Source: Mannheimia sp041807705 (lineage in GTDB: Bacteria; Pseudomonadota; Gammaproteobacteria; Enterobacterales; Pasteurellaceae). Taken from it: a DNA stretch of 51,719 bases. The notes beneath the pieces were generated by a model, which saw nothing but the letters and a program-made list of their open reading frames with translations, searched no databases and was not told the origin of the DNA. The DNA is taken from assembly GCF_041807705.1 (NCBI RefSeq), contig NZ_JBGTYY010000014.1:1-51719 (forward strand), read 5' to 3'. The translations under genes and the position numbers were made by a program. Positions 15,458 through 24,137 of this stretch are shown piece by piece. Positions within the stretch are counted from its first letter, which is position 1. Every line of letters begins with the position of its first letter.

Positions 15458-17412
15458 TTGCAGAATTAGGCAATTATGCTTTGGCACTCGCTTTAGCTAT
15501 TTCTGTATTATTGGCAATTTTACCGATTTGGGGAGCAGAAAAGCAAAATAGCACCTTAATTGCTCTTGCCCGCCCGATGACTTGGGCAATGTTTTTGGCA
15601 TTGACTGTCTCTTTTGGTTCGCTGTTTTATCTGTTTGCGGTGAATGATTTTACCGTGCAATATGTGGTGAACAACTCAAATAGCCGTTTGCCGCTTGAAT
15701 ATCGATTATCGGCAGTATGGGGTGCGCACGAAGGATCGCTCTTACTGTGGGTTTGGTTGCTTTCACTTTGGTCTGTAGGTGTTGCGGCGTTTACTCGCAA
15801 AATGCCCGAAGAAGCGGTAGCAAGAGTGCTGGGACTGATGGGATTAATTAGCATTGGTTTTCTGGTATTTGTTATTTTTACCTCAAATCCATTTGATAGA
15901 ACTTTCCCTAATTTCCCTGTTGATGGCAAAGAATTAAACCCGATGTTGCAAGACGTGGGTTTAATTTTCCACCCACCATTACTTTATATGGGCTATGTGG
16001 GCTTCTCGGTTGCTTTTGCATTTGCGATTGCTTCATTAATGACAGGTCGATTAGACACTGCTTGGGCAAGATGGTCTCGCCCGTGGACGATGGCAGCGTG
16101 GGTATTTCTAACACTCGGCATCGTACTTGGTTCTTGGTGGGCATACTACGAATTAGGCTGGGGTGGCTGGTGGTTCTGGGACCCAGTTGAAAACGCCTCA
16201 CTTATGCCGTGGATTGCAGGAACAGCACTCATTCACTCATTAGCGGTTACTGAAAAACGAGGCACATTCAAAGCGTGGACGGTGTTATTGGCTATTCTTG
16301 CCTTCTCACTCTGTTTGGTAGGAACATTCTTAGTGCGTTCAGGCATTTTAGTTTCCGTTCACGCATTCGCCTCAGATCCAACGAGAGGTTTATATATCTT
16401 AGCTTACCTTGTTATTGTGGTGGGCGGCTCATTATTGCTATATGCGTTTAAAGGTTCCCAAATTAAAAGCTTGGATAACTACGAACGCTATTCACGGGAA
16501 ACAATGCTATTAATCAATAATATTTTATTGATGGCGTTTTTATCGGTGGTGTTTTTAGGTACATTATTACCGCTTGTTCACAAACAAATCGGTTTAGGCA
16601 CAATCTCAATCGGCGCACCGTTCTTCGACCAGATGTTCTTAATTTTAATGGTACCTTTCTCCTTTGTATTGGGTATCGGACCGTTAGTGAAATGGCGTAG
16701 AGACCAAGTTTCAGCTATTCGTAAACCAGTTATTATTGCCACTATTTTAATGGCTCTGCTTGGTTTTGGCTTGCCGTATTTATTCCGTAATACCATTACC
16801 GTGACTGTGGTGTTAGGCACGATGATGTCTGTCTTTATTGTGTTACTTAGCCTGTATGAGCTACATCAACGTGCAACCCATCGCCACTCGTTCTTAAACG
16901 GCATTTTCAAACTGTCCCGTTCACATTGGGGAATGGTGCTGGCTCACTTAGGGGTAGCGATGACGGTGTTTGGCATTGCATTTAGCCAAAATTTCAGCAT
17001 TGAACGTGATGTCAGAATGAATGTGGGCGATAAAGCCGAGATTTTGGATTACCAATTTGAATTTAAAGGTATTAAAATCACCGATGGGGCAAACTATCAA
17101 GGTGGTACAGCCGAGCTTGAAATTACCCGCAATGGCAAATATGAAGCTACGCTTAATGCAGAAAAACGTTTCTATAACGTGAGCCGAATGGGTATGACCG
17201 AAGCGGCAATCGACTGGGGCTTTACTCGTGATTTATACGCAGCCTTAGGCGAAAAGCTAGAAGATGATTCTTGGGCGGTTCGCTTATACTACAAACCATT
17301 CATTCGCTGGATTTGGATTGGCGGGCTGTTTATGGCTCTCGGTGGTTTACTCTGTATGTTGGATAAACGCTACCGTTTACGCATTGAAAATAAAAAAGAG
17401 GCTGTTGCTTAA
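15454..17412 (+). CDS. ccmF: Haem lyase subunit CcmF
   Basis: CcmF is the large membrane subunit of the haem ligase that attaches haem to apocytochrome c. The 652-residue protein has the WWD domain WWFWDPVENASLMPW at about residues 233-247. Flanking histidine segments include WGAHEGS, FHPPLLYMGYVG, LIHSLA and VHAFASDP. About 14-15 membrane helices are expected. The length matches the family. The start overlaps ccmE by 4 bp. The next genes usually found, ccmG and ccmH, are absent: a strong terminator follows and the next gene is on the other strand. Confidence 0.97.
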   Translation: MIAELGNYALALALAISVLLAILPIWGAEKQNSTLIALARPMTWAMFLALTVSFGSLFYLFAVNDFTVQYVVNNSNSRLPLEYRLSAVWGAHEGSLLLWVWLLSLWSVGVAAFTRKMPEEAVARVLGLMGLISIGFLVFVIFTSNPFDRTFPNFPVDGKELNPMLQDVGLIFHPPLLYMGYVGFSVAFAFAIASLMTGRLDTAWARWSRPWTMAAWVFLTLGIVLGSWWAYYELGWGGWWFWDPVENASLMPWIAGTALIHSLAVTEKRGTFKAWTVLLAILAFSLCLVGTFLVRSGILVSVHAFASDPTRGLYILAYLVIVVGGSLLLYAFKGSQIKSLDNYERYSRETMLLINNILLMAFLSVVFLGTLLPLVHKQIGLGTISIGAPFFDQMFLILMVPFSFVLGIGPLVKWRRDQVSAIRKPVIIATILMALLGFGLPYLFRNTITVTVVLGTMMSVFIVLLSLYELHQRATHRHSFLNGIFKLSRSHWGMVLAHLGVAMTVFGIAFSQNFSIERDVRMNVGDKAEILDYQFEFKGIKITDGANYQGGTAELEITRNGKYEATLNAEKRFYNVSRMGMTEAAIDWGFTRDLYAALGEKLEDDSWAVRLYYKPFIRWIWIGGLFMALGGLLCMLDKRYRLRIENKKEAVA

Positions 17413-17421
17413 ATAACCAAA

Positions 17422-17450
17422 AGGGCGAACATAATTGTTCGCCCTATTTT
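17422..17450. terminator. terminator after ccmF
   Basis: AGGGCGAAC (about 17422-17430) and GTTCGCCCT (17437-17445) form a perfect 9-bp stem with a 6-nt loop, followed by ATTTTT. It closes the ccm cluster. It can also serve the convergent gene that ends at 17450. Confidence 0.9.
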
Positions 17451-18067
17451 TACTGATGGCATTTCTCATAAAGCGGTAATAAGTCTCGAATGGTCTGATA
17501 GATAAATTCCACCGCATCAATATTATCAAGTTCTTCCTTTTCCACATTCCGCCCGATGCACCAAAAATCCTCATCATCTGCTAAAATTAATTCTTGAGCT
17601 GAAATCTGGCTGACTTTTCTGAAATCATCATATTCACTCTCTTTACCGTTCCAAATATCAAATTCCCTATATTTTTCCCAATCAATATTTTCCCACCACT
17701 GATTATATTGCTGCACATTAATTTGCGAACGATCAGCCCGATAGCAGTGCCAATCAAGGCATACTTGCAAACGACGGCGGTTTAGAATAACCGAAATAAT
17801 CGCTGCCGAGTTTTTATTAAATTCATACTTATAGTAAGTGAAAAAATGGGCTCGAACCTGCCAGCCATTACACCAACGCTCAATATGTGGCTCGCTAAAC
17901 GGCTGCCCAAGTTGGTGAGCAATGTCTAGATGTAGCTTTTTCCAAATTTCCCAATGAGCCTTGTAATCCGCTTTAATACGAGGAATTTCTTCAGGGCAAT
18001 ATTTTTTCATCTGAGCAAATTGGAAGAACGGAATATTGAATAAATCGCACGATGTTGAGCTAAGCAT
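17450..18067 (-). CDS. HI_0552-like conserved protein of unknown function
   Basis: This is a 205-residue soluble protein, unusually rich in Trp, Tyr and His (for example ERWCNGWQVRAHFF and LDWHCYRADRSQ). No signal peptide or membrane segment is seen. From memory it resembles the H. influenzae HI_0552 family, which some databases label a glucose-6-phosphate dehydrogenase-like family; I see no NADP-binding motif to support that enzyme name. The start has GGAGAGTTT upstream. It lies 81 bp after vapD on the same strand, with an inverted uptake-signal pair between them. Confidence 0.6.
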   Translation of the reverse strand: MLSSTSCDLFNIPFFQFAQMKKYCPEEIPRIKADYKAHWEIWKKLHLDIAHQLGQPFSEPHIERWCNGWQVRAHFFTYYKYEFNKNSAAIISVILNRRRLQVCLDWHCYRADRSQINVQQYNQWWENIDWEKYREFDIWNGKESEYDDFRKVSQISAQELILADDEDFWCIGRNVEKEELDNIDAVEFIYQTIRDLLPLYEKCHQ

Positions 18068-18085
18068 AAACTCTCCTTAAACCTA

Positions 18086-18143
18086 CAAGCGGTTGTTTTT
18101 CTCCGGGAATTTGCAAATCTCCGTGCAAAAACAATCGCTTGTG
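18086..18143. repeat. inverted uptake-signal pair after vapD
   Basis: ACAAGCGGTTGTTTTT and AAAAACAATCGCTTGT face each other, with one mismatch in 16. They sit between the vapD stop and the next gene and can form a long hairpin. Confidence 0.65.
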
Positions 18144-18148
18144 ATTTT

Positions 18149-18427
18149 TTATTCTTTAATGATAGAGGTAAAATCAGACCATTGCTCAATGCGAAATGCT
18201 CGGATATCTCTAACTGAACGAGGAAACCATTCCATTGCTTTTAACGCATTCATTGCTTGGAACAAATTTGCCATATTTTCATCATTATTGATATATAAGC
18301 TACCTTGAACACGTTCAAAACCAAATTTTTTAAGTGTTATACCAATATCGGTATAGGCTTGAGTTACCCCTTTAGGGTGGTTTTCTTCAGTATCTGCAAC
18401 AACTAAATCAAATGAAATTGCGTACAT
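18149..18427 (-). CDS. vapD: Virulence-associated protein VapD (Cas2-like endoribonuclease)
   Basis: VapD proteins are small ribonucleases with a Cas2-like ferredoxin fold; in H. influenzae VapD pairs with the antitoxin VapX. The 92-residue sequence begins MYAISFDLVV. The family's conserved YTDIG, RVQGSLY and VRDIRAFRIEQWSDFT segments follow, with the early Asp of the first strand present. GGAG lies 7 bp before the start, and the gene begins 2 bp after the upstream small gene, which suggests coupled translation as in toxin-antitoxin pairs. Confidence 0.93.
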   Translation of the reverse strand: MYAISFDLVVADTEENHPKGVTQAYTDIGITLKKFGFERVQGSLYINNDENMANLFQAMNALKAMEWFPRSVRDIRAFRIEQWSDFTSIIKE

Positions 18428-18429
18428 TT

Positions 18430-18618
18430 TTACTCCGCATTAGGATCTTTCAATAATTTAGATAATTTATACTTTTCTTGTTCGCCTGTTTGAATCAAGG
18501 TGATATTAACTAAAATATCACCATCTGCTAATACTTGATCAGGTTCGCCAACTTGGTACGGAATACCATAATTACCAAAAGTTTTAATTGTGCCGACAGG
18601 TATTTGATTTACTTCCAT
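18430..18618 (-). CDS. Small VapD-associated protein, candidate antitoxin (DUF5397-like)
   Basis: This 62-residue protein begins MEVNQIPVGTIKTFGNYGIPYQVG. I recognise this as a small family often found next to vapD (DUF5397-like, from memory). The chosen ATG (18616-18618) has AGGAGG 12 bp upstream, which is a long spacing; an upstream in-frame start would overlap the regulator gene further. Its position immediately before vapD makes an antitoxin role (VapX-like) plausible but unproven from sequence. Confidence 0.7.
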   Translation of the reverse strand: MEVNQIPVGTIKTFGNYGIPYQVGEPDQVLADGDILVNITLIQTGEQEKYKLSKLLKDPNAE

Positions 18619-18634
18619 TCTGTCTGTTTTCCTC

Positions 18635-19042
18635 CTAACGATTTTCCAATAAAGCAATAATCTTTTTAAGCGATTGAATTTCTTGGTCTTTTTGGAGCAA
18701 TAATGAGTCTTTATATGATATTAGTTCATCTTTATGAGAAAGGGATAATTTTAACTTCTCAATTTCAAGTAGAGTTGCCTCACTAATATTGCCATAGTTT
18801 GTGTAAATATAATCGCTGTTATCATTCATACAAAAAATAACGCCTTTGTCAGAATCAACAAGATCAGACAAATTCATATTAAAAATTTGGGCAATTTGCA
18901 CTAATTTATCGTAATGTAATTTTGTTTCGCCTCGCTCAATTTTAGCGTAGCCACTTAATGACATATTCATCTTATCCGCCATTTCTTCCTGCGACCATTG
19001 ACGAATTTCTCGCATTAAACGGATTTTATCGTGCATTCCCAT
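18635..19042 (-). CDS. XRE-family transcriptional regulator with coiled-coil tail
   Basis: This 135-residue protein has an N-terminal Cro/C1-type helix-turn-helix at about residues 6-62 (RQWSQEEMADKMNMSLSGYAK, then IERGETKLHYDKLVQIA). A short linker and a C-terminal coiled coil follow from about 88 (LEIEKLKLSLSHKDEL, then QEIQSLKKIIALLE). AGGA lies 8 bp before the ATG. It precedes the vapD pair on the same strand and ends 16 bp before the chosen small-gene start. It is therefore the likely autoregulator of this three-gene unit. Confidence 0.85.
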   Translation of the reverse strand: MGMHDKIRLMREIRQWSQEEMADKMNMSLSGYAKIERGETKLHYDKLVQIAQIFNMNLSDLVDSDKGVIFCMNDNSDYIYTNYGNISEATLLEIEKLKLSLSHKDELISYKDSLLLQKDQEIQSLKKIIALLENR

Positions 19043-19071
19043 TGATTTATTTCCTCACAAATTGAGCAATT

Positions 19072-19086
19072 CTAATGACAAATTAG
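19072..19086. promoter_or_regulatory. candidate operator before the XRE regulator
   Basis: CTAAT-GACAA-ATTAG is a perfect 5-bp inverted repeat 30 bp upstream of the regulator start. The position suits autoregulation, but the site is short and this is only inference. Confidence 0.3.
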
Positions 19087-19144
19087 GTGGTTTTTTGTCT
19101 TGTTTGATTCTGGTTGAAAATAAGGTTTTTTCTTAGAATTTTCC

Positions 19145-19160
19145 TGCATTTTGTAATGCA
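19145..19160. promoter_or_regulatory. palindrome before the lipoprotein gene
   Basis: TGCATT-TTGT-AATGCA is a perfect 6-bp inverted repeat 38 bp before the lipoprotein start and within the divergent promoter region. It could bind a dimeric regulator; none is identified. Confidence 0.3.
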
Positions 19161-19197
19161 AACAATGTTATTTTCACACATTTAGAGGGACTTATCT

Positions 19198-19728
19198 ATG
19201 AAAAAATTAGGAAAATTATCCGTATTAGTCGTTACAGCTCTTTTTGCTACAGGTTGTGCAACGATTGTTAGCGAAAGCACTTATCCCGTAAATATTAAAT
19301 CGACACCAAGTGGGGCTTCTTTTACGATTAAGAATAGAGCGGGAGAACAAGTTTCACAGGGCGTAACACCGCAAATTGTTACATTAAAAGCTGGTGCTGG
19401 TTATTTCAAAGGTGAGAAATACCAAATTACCTTTACAACACCAAGTACATTTGAAGGTAAAGGTAAAAAACGTAAAGAAGTTGCAGGAACAACTCGGACG
19501 ATTGAACTGGATACCAGTTTAGATGGTTGGTATTTAGGTGGTAACTTACTGTTCGGTGGATTAATTGGTTACTTAATTTTAGATCCTTTGACAGGTGCAA
19601 TGTATAAATTACCTGAAGAAGTGAATGCAGATTTAGGAGCAACCTCAGCTGAGCGTACATTGAATATTTTATCGATTGAAACACTTACTGCTGAACAGAA
19701 ATCAAAATTACAGCCAATTAATTTATAA
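19198..19728 (+). CDS. Putative lipoprotein with PEGA-like domain
   Basis: The 176-residue protein has a lipoprotein signal peptide with lipobox ATGC (cleavage before Cys20; +2 is Ala, consistent with outer-membrane sorting). The next 60 residues (YPVNIKSTPSGASFTI, then TPQIVTLKAG) resemble a PEGA-type surface beta domain. A glycine-rich hydrophobic stretch, LGGNLLFGGLIGYLILDPLTGAMYKLP, follows at about 120-146. I do not recognise a specific function. The next gene starts 10 bp downstream. Confidence 0.8.
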   Translation: MKKLGKLSVLVVTALFATGCATIVSESTYPVNIKSTPSGASFTIKNRAGEQVSQGVTPQIVTLKAGAGYFKGEKYQITFTTPSTFEGKGKKRKEVAGTTRTIELDTSLDGWYLGGNLLFGGLIGYLILDPLTGAMYKLPEEVNADLGATSAERTLNILSIETLTAEQKSKLQPINL

Positions 19729-19738
19729 GGAATATGAA

Positions 19739-20359
19739 ATGAATCAAATTCTAGGTGTTGCATTTGCTTTTATTTGTCTATCTGTTCCAGCATTTGCAAA
19801 AGCTACCTCCTTTACAGGTTTTTATTTTGGTAGTGAGTTAACTACAACTAAGCATACTTTTTCTGTTCCTTATTCTGAACTTGGGTATTCTTCAATAGGT
19901 GGTAATTTTACTGCTAATGGCTCGAATGGAACAAGATTTGGAGTTAAGACTGGTTATGGCTTTAACTTGGGATCTACTGATTTTGTAGGACAAGCAGAGG
20001 CAAGTTTCGCTTTCTCGAATGCAAAAACGAAATCTGAGTTAGGAACTGTTACAAAAGAGCAATTTGCAACAAGCATGGCTTATTTACAAGGCTATCGCCT
20101 TTTAGGCAATTTTTTACCCTATGTAAAAGTGAGTCTAAATGTAAGTTCATTTGATGTAAATAATGATGCTGTTTATGGGAATCGAGCTGTAATTAAAAAT
20201 CCAGGAGCTTATGGCGTTGGTATCGGTGCAGGAATGAAATATGCAGCTACACCAGACTTTGATATTGGGGTTGAATATCATAAAGCTAATTTAAAAGGTC
20301 AAAATGATATTAGAATTAAAACTAAGAATATCACTTTAAGTGGCTCCTACCATTTTTAG
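19739..20359 (+). CDS. Small outer-membrane beta-barrel protein
   Basis: This 206-residue protein has a signal peptide ending near AFA at residue 20. The rest looks like an eight-stranded barrel: TSFTGFYFGSEL at the start, alternating strands, and a terminal strand ITLSGSYHF ending in Phe, the Bam-recognition pattern. The start chosen follows AAGGAATATGA just after the lipoprotein stop; a longer frame overlapping that gene is rejected. It may form a two-gene envelope unit with the lipoprotein. Opa-like or OmpA-like assignment is uncertain. Confidence 0.8.
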   Translation: MNQILGVAFAFICLSVPAFAKATSFTGFYFGSELTTTKHTFSVPYSELGYSSIGGNFTANGSNGTRFGVKTGYGFNLGSTDFVGQAEASFAFSNAKTKSELGTVTKEQFATSMAYLQGYRLLGNFLPYVKVSLNVSSFDVNNDAVYGNRAVIKNPGAYGVGIGAGMKYAATPDFDIGVEYHKANLKGQNDIRIKTKNITLSGSYHF

Positions 20360-20370
20360 CTTAATTATTG

Positions 20371-20430
20371 AAGCGGTTGTTTTTCCTCAGAATTTGCAAA
20401 TTACTAGCTAAAAACAACCGCTTGTCTTTT
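20371..20430. terminator. bidirectional uptake-signal terminator between the barrel gene and obgE
   Basis: AAGCGGTTGTTTTT (20371-20384) and AAAAACAACCGCTT (20410-20423) are perfect 14-bp inverted repeats, followed by GTCTTTTTATC. They separate two convergent genes and carry facing uptake-signal cores. Confidence 0.75.
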
Positions 20431-20432
20431 TA

Positions 20433-21605
20433 TCAGCGTTCGTAAATAAACTCTACGCCTTCGTCATCTTCTTCGGTCCAATCATCGTCCCAGTCGTCCC
20501 AATCTTCTTCGACAGGGTTTTGCATTGCCTCATTGTGGTAGTCTTCCCATTTGAATTTCACTTCTTCCGCTTCTTTATTTTCTTCTTCTACTTCACGCGG
20601 GTTCGCTTCGATGAAGTCCATAATATCACGGGTGAGGGCTTGCACGTTTTGACCTGTAGCAGCAGAAATCAAGTAGTAATCGTCTTCCCAGCCGATTTGT
20701 TCAGCGATTTCTTTTGCTCGTTCCGCCGCTTCTTCTTCGCCAATGGTGTCAATTTTATTGAACACTAACCAAATTGGTTTTTCGGCTAACTTTTCGCTGT
20801 ATTGATAAAGCTCGGATTCAATCACAGAAATATTGTGAGCAGGATCGCTTTCGTCAATCGGCATAATATCCACTAAGTGAATTAAAATGCGACAACGCTC
20901 TAAGTGTTTTAGGAAGCGAATTCCTAAACCAGCTCCTTCCGCAGCCCCTTCAATTAAGCCGGGAATATCCGCCACCACAAAGCTGCGATCTGAGCCAACA
21001 CGAGCCACGCCTAAACTTGGCACAAGGGTAGTAAATGGGTAATCAGCCACTTTCGGTTTTGCCGCAGATATGCTGCGAATAAAGGTGGATTTCCCCGCAT
21101 TGGGTAAACCAAGCATACCCACATCAGCAAGTAACATTAACTCTAATAACAGATCACGTTTTTCGCCCAGCGTACCATTGGTTTTCTGGCGTGGCGCACG
21201 GTTTACTGATGATTTAAAGCGAGTGTTACCTAAACCGTGATAGCCGCCTTTAGCCACCAACATTTTCATACCGTGTTTAGTTAAATCGCCAAGCACTTCT
21301 TGAGTGTCGTTATCGATAGCACGGGTACCAACAGGTACTCGTAAAGTAATATCGTTACCACGATGACCTGTACAACCTGCACTACGACCATTTTCGCCAC
21401 GCCCTGCGGCATAACGTTTCTCGAAACGGTAGTCGATAAGTGTGTTCAGGTTTTCGTCAGCGATTAAGTAAACATCACCACCATCGCCGCCATCGCCACC
21501 GTCTGGGCCCCCTTTCGGGATATATTTTTCACGGCGGAAGCTCACACAGCCATTTCCACCATCGCCTGCTTCAACACGAATCAGGGCTTCGTCAATAAAT
21601 TTCAT
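20433..21605 (-). CDS. obgE: Obg family GTPase ObgE/CgtA
   Basis: ObgE is an essential GTPase bound to the 50S ribosomal subunit, involved in ribosome assembly and stress signalling. The glycine-rich Obg fold occupies about residues 1-158 (GDGGNGCVSFRREKYIPKGG, then PDGGDGGDGG). The G domain has G1 GLPNAGKST (about 166-174), G3 DIPGLIEGA and G4 NKID. The C-terminal tail is very acidic (DDWDDDWTEEDDEG), typical of proteobacterial Obg. Length of 390 is normal. It stands alone downstream of argS on the same strand, separated by a repeat element; rplU-rpmA are not adjacent. Confidence 0.97.
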   Translation of the reverse strand: MKFIDEALIRVEAGDGGNGCVSFRREKYIPKGGPDGGDGGDGGDVYLIADENLNTLIDYRFEKRYAAGRGENGRSAGCTGHRGNDITLRVPVGTRAIDNDTQEVLGDLTKHGMKMLVAKGGYHGLGNTRFKSSVNRAPRQKTNGTLGEKRDLLLELMLLADVGMLGLPNAGKSTFIRSISAAKPKVADYPFTTLVPSLGVARVGSDRSFVVADIPGLIEGAAEGAGLGIRFLKHLERCRILIHLVDIMPIDESDPAHNISVIESELYQYSEKLAEKPIWLVFNKIDTIGEEEAAERAKEIAEQIGWEDDYYLISAATGQNVQALTRDIMDFIEANPREVEEENKEAEEVKFKWEDYHNEAMQNPVEEDWDDWDDDWTEEDDEGVEFIYER

Positions 21606-21630
21606 TTTACATTGTTCCTTATAAATATCT

Positions 21631-21744
21631 CCCCTCTTTAGATAAAGAGGGGCTGGGGGAGATTTGATTACGATACTAAAATTTCGTATAAGGTTAGAAT
21701 TAGCTCTGCCAAATCTCCCCTACCCCCTCTTTGCTAAAGAGGGG
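21631..21744. repeat. paired-hairpin intergenic repeat between argS and obgE
   Basis: Two perfect 9-bp hairpins, CCCCTCTTT/AAAGAGGGG, lie at 21631-21652 and 21724-21744. They enclose a further inverted pair, CTGGGGGAGATTT and AAATCTCCCCTA. The whole is a symmetrical element of about 114 bp. It resembles dispersed 'CCCCTCTTTAC' miniature repeats seen in many bacteria, and no coding sequence is visible. Confidence 0.75.
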
Positions 21745-21752
21745 AACTATTC

Positions 21753-23480
21753 TTACATCTTCTCTACTGTTTTAATGCCTAATAGATCCAACCCTTGTTT
21801 CAAGGTTTTTGCCGTTAATGCTGCTAGTTTTAAACGGCTGTTTTTGGTTTCTTCTGCCGCATTTAAAATTGGGCAAGCCTCGTAGAAGCTCGAGAAACTA
21901 CCTGCTAATTCATATAAGTATTGGCATAAAATATGCGGCATACCGTCTTTTGCTACACCATTTAAGGCTTCTTCAAACTGAAGCAATTTTACCGCTAAGG
22001 CACGCTCTTTAGGTTCATTGAGTTGAATAGAACCACTTAAGCCGTTTTCATCAATGCCTGCACGGGCAAAGATAGAGCGGATACGAGTGTAGGCATATTG
22101 CATATAAGGCGCAGTGTTACCTTCAAAAGTTAGCATATTATCCCAATCAAAAACGTAGTCTGTTGTACGGTTTTTCGATAAATCAGAATATTTTACCGAG
22201 CCGATTGCTACCGCTTCAACCACTGCCGCTTTTTCTTCTGCGGTTAAATCGGTAGAACGCTCAGAAATTAATTCATCTGCACGCTCAACGGCTTCATCTA
22301 ATAAATCTTTCAGTTTAACTGTGCCACCGCTACGAGTTTTGAACGGCTTACCGTCTTTGCCTAACATCATTCCGAAGAATGGGTGTTCAAGGCTGAAACT
22401 CTCTGGCACATAACCTGCTTTGCGAGTAATTAACCACGCTTGTTGCATATGTTGAGCTTGGCGGCTGTCTGAGAACACTAATGCACGATCTGCTTTTAGC
22501 GTTTCATAGCGATATTTTGCTGCCGCAATGTCGGTGGTGGTGTAAAGGAAACCACCATCTTTTTTCTGCACAATCACGCCCATTGGGTCGCCATCTTTAT
22601 TTTTAAATTCATCGAGGAAAACCACTAAAGCACCGTCATCTTCCACCGCTAAGCCTTTGGCTTTTAAATCCGCCACAATTTCAGGCAACATTGGGTTGTA
22701 GAGGCTCTCGCCCATCACATCTTTTTCGGTGAGCGTAACATTTAGGCGATTGTAGTTCTCTTGATTGTGGTGCATTGTAATATCGACTAATTTTTTCCAC
22801 ATCGTTAAGCAATATTCATCGCCGCTTTGTAATTTCACCACATAGTTACGGGCTTTTTCGGCGAATGCTTCGTCTGAATCATAATGCTCTTTTGCCGCAC
22901 GGTAGAAGGCTTCTAAATCGCTTAACTCCATTTCGCTGGCGTGTTCGTTTTCCATTTTTTCAAGGTAAGCGATCAGCATACCGAATTGAGTTCCCCAGTC
23001 GCCAACGTGGTTGGCACGAATCACGTTATTGCCTAAGAATGCTAAGGTGCGGACTACCGCATCGCCAATAATGGTCGAACGTAAATGCCCGACGTGCATT
23101 TCTTTCGCCACGTTCGGCGAGGAATAGTCGATCACAATCGTCTGCGGATTTGCAGTTTTTATGCCAAAATTGACCGCTTGCAAGGCATTGTTAGTGTTCT
23201 CCGCCAGCCATTCCGGGTTTAAGAAAATATTGATAAAGCCCGGCCCTGCAATTTCTAATTTATCGGCAATGCCGTTTAAATTGGCGTTATCTAACACTTT
23301 CTGAGCAAATTCACGCGGGTTCATACCTAATTTTTTCGCCGCACCCATCGCACCGTTTGCTTGATAGTCGCCAAATTCTGGCTTGCCTGATTGGCGAACT
23401 AATGGCTCAACATTGCTCTCTGTACCACTTGCCACCATTGCCTGTTTAATTTTATCTGATAAAATTTGTTGAATATTCAC
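21753..23480 (-). CDS. argS: Arginyl-tRNA synthetase
   Basis: ArgRS charges tRNA-Arg; it is a class I enzyme. The start is GTG (23478-23480), which aligns the N-terminus MNIQQILSDKIKQAM with known ArgRS; no in-frame ATG does better. The HIGH-equivalent HVGHLRST is at about residues 125-132. DALRA and anticodon-domain features, including EGNTAPYMQYAYTRIRSI near 445-465, are present, and the protein ends with the usual LDLLGIKTVEKM. The length of 575 is normal. It is divergent from yecM with only 32 bp between start codons, so their promoters must overlap the coding regions or lie within this gap. Confidence 0.97.
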   Translation of the reverse strand: MNIQQILSDKIKQAMVASGTESNVEPLVRQSGKPEFGDYQANGAMGAAKKLGMNPREFAQKVLDNANLNGIADKLEIAGPGFINIFLNPEWLAENTNNALQAVNFGIKTANPQTIVIDYSSPNVAKEMHVGHLRSTIIGDAVVRTLAFLGNNVIRANHVGDWGTQFGMLIAYLEKMENEHASEMELSDLEAFYRAAKEHYDSDEAFAEKARNYVVKLQSGDEYCLTMWKKLVDITMHHNQENYNRLNVTLTEKDVMGESLYNPMLPEIVADLKAKGLAVEDDGALVVFLDEFKNKDGDPMGVIVQKKDGGFLYTTTDIAAAKYRYETLKADRALVFSDSRQAQHMQQAWLITRKAGYVPESFSLEHPFFGMMLGKDGKPFKTRSGGTVKLKDLLDEAVERADELISERSTDLTAEEKAAVVEAVAIGSVKYSDLSKNRTTDYVFDWDNMLTFEGNTAPYMQYAYTRIRSIFARAGIDENGLSGSIQLNEPKERALAVKLLQFEEALNGVAKDGMPHILCQYLYELAGSFSSFYEACPILNAAEETKNSRLKLAALTAKTLKQGLDLLGIKTVEKM

Positions 23481-23512
23481 TGATTTAACCTATTAAATTT
23501 TATTTGCAAAAA

Positions 23513-24112
23513 ATGAACGAGATTATAGCAGAAAATGCAAAATTTTTCGAGAAAATGACCGCTTGTTTTGGCGATTTATCGCAATTTGAACAGAAAATCC
23601 GACAAATTGCCGAAATCGCCGGTATTGATTTAGCAGCGTATGAAATCGATCACCTTGCGCTAAGAATGAACCAAACTGAAACCGCAGAGCAGTGGAAAGC
23701 CATTTTACTCGAGGAGGCAACCTTACTTAAAGAGAGTGAGGTGAACGGCAGACCGATAGGGTTATTTACCTTAACACAAGCGGTAGAATTTTACGGACAA
23801 TTTGTAAATATTGTTGAGTTGCCTTTTCCGAAAGATAAGATTTATCCGCAAGAAGGTTGGGAACATATTGAGATAGTGTTTCCGTTTTTAGGTGGAGAAA
23901 GTGTAGAACAGTGGGTGGAACGTGCTATTTCTCATTTTAATTTAGCTAATAATACTGAGCTTAAACTTAAAATTAGTCAGCCTAAAGCGGAAGTGGAGTC
24001 ATTACCGAATCCAAGTATTGCTATCAGCTTGAGAAATGTAACTTTTTGTAATCCTTATTGTCTAAAGCTGCACCCTTATGATATAAACAGCATAATTATG
24101 TCAGAAATGTAA
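23513..24112 (+). CDS. yecM: YecM-family VOC-fold protein
   Basis: This 199-residue protein resembles E. coli YecM, a member of the vicinal oxygen chelate superfamily whose substrate is unknown. The conserved metal-site-like segments IDHLALRM (about 45-52), QFVNIVELPFPK and GWEHIEIVFP are visible. ATG 23513 is chosen over an upstream TTG. No clear ribosome site is seen. argS diverges upstream, as it does near yecM in other gamma-proteobacteria. Confidence 0.85.
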   Translation: MNEIIAENAKFFEKMTACFGDLSQFEQKIRQIAEIAGIDLAAYEIDHLALRMNQTETAEQWKAILLEEATLLKESEVNGRPIGLFTLTQAVEFYGQFVNIVELPFPKDKIYPQEGWEHIEIVFPFLGGESVEQWVERAISHFNLANNTELKLKISQPKAEVESLPNPSIAISLRNVTFCNPYCLKLHPYDINSIIMSEM

Positions 24113-24137
24113 TTTTTAGGTTTTTAGGAGAATTAAA

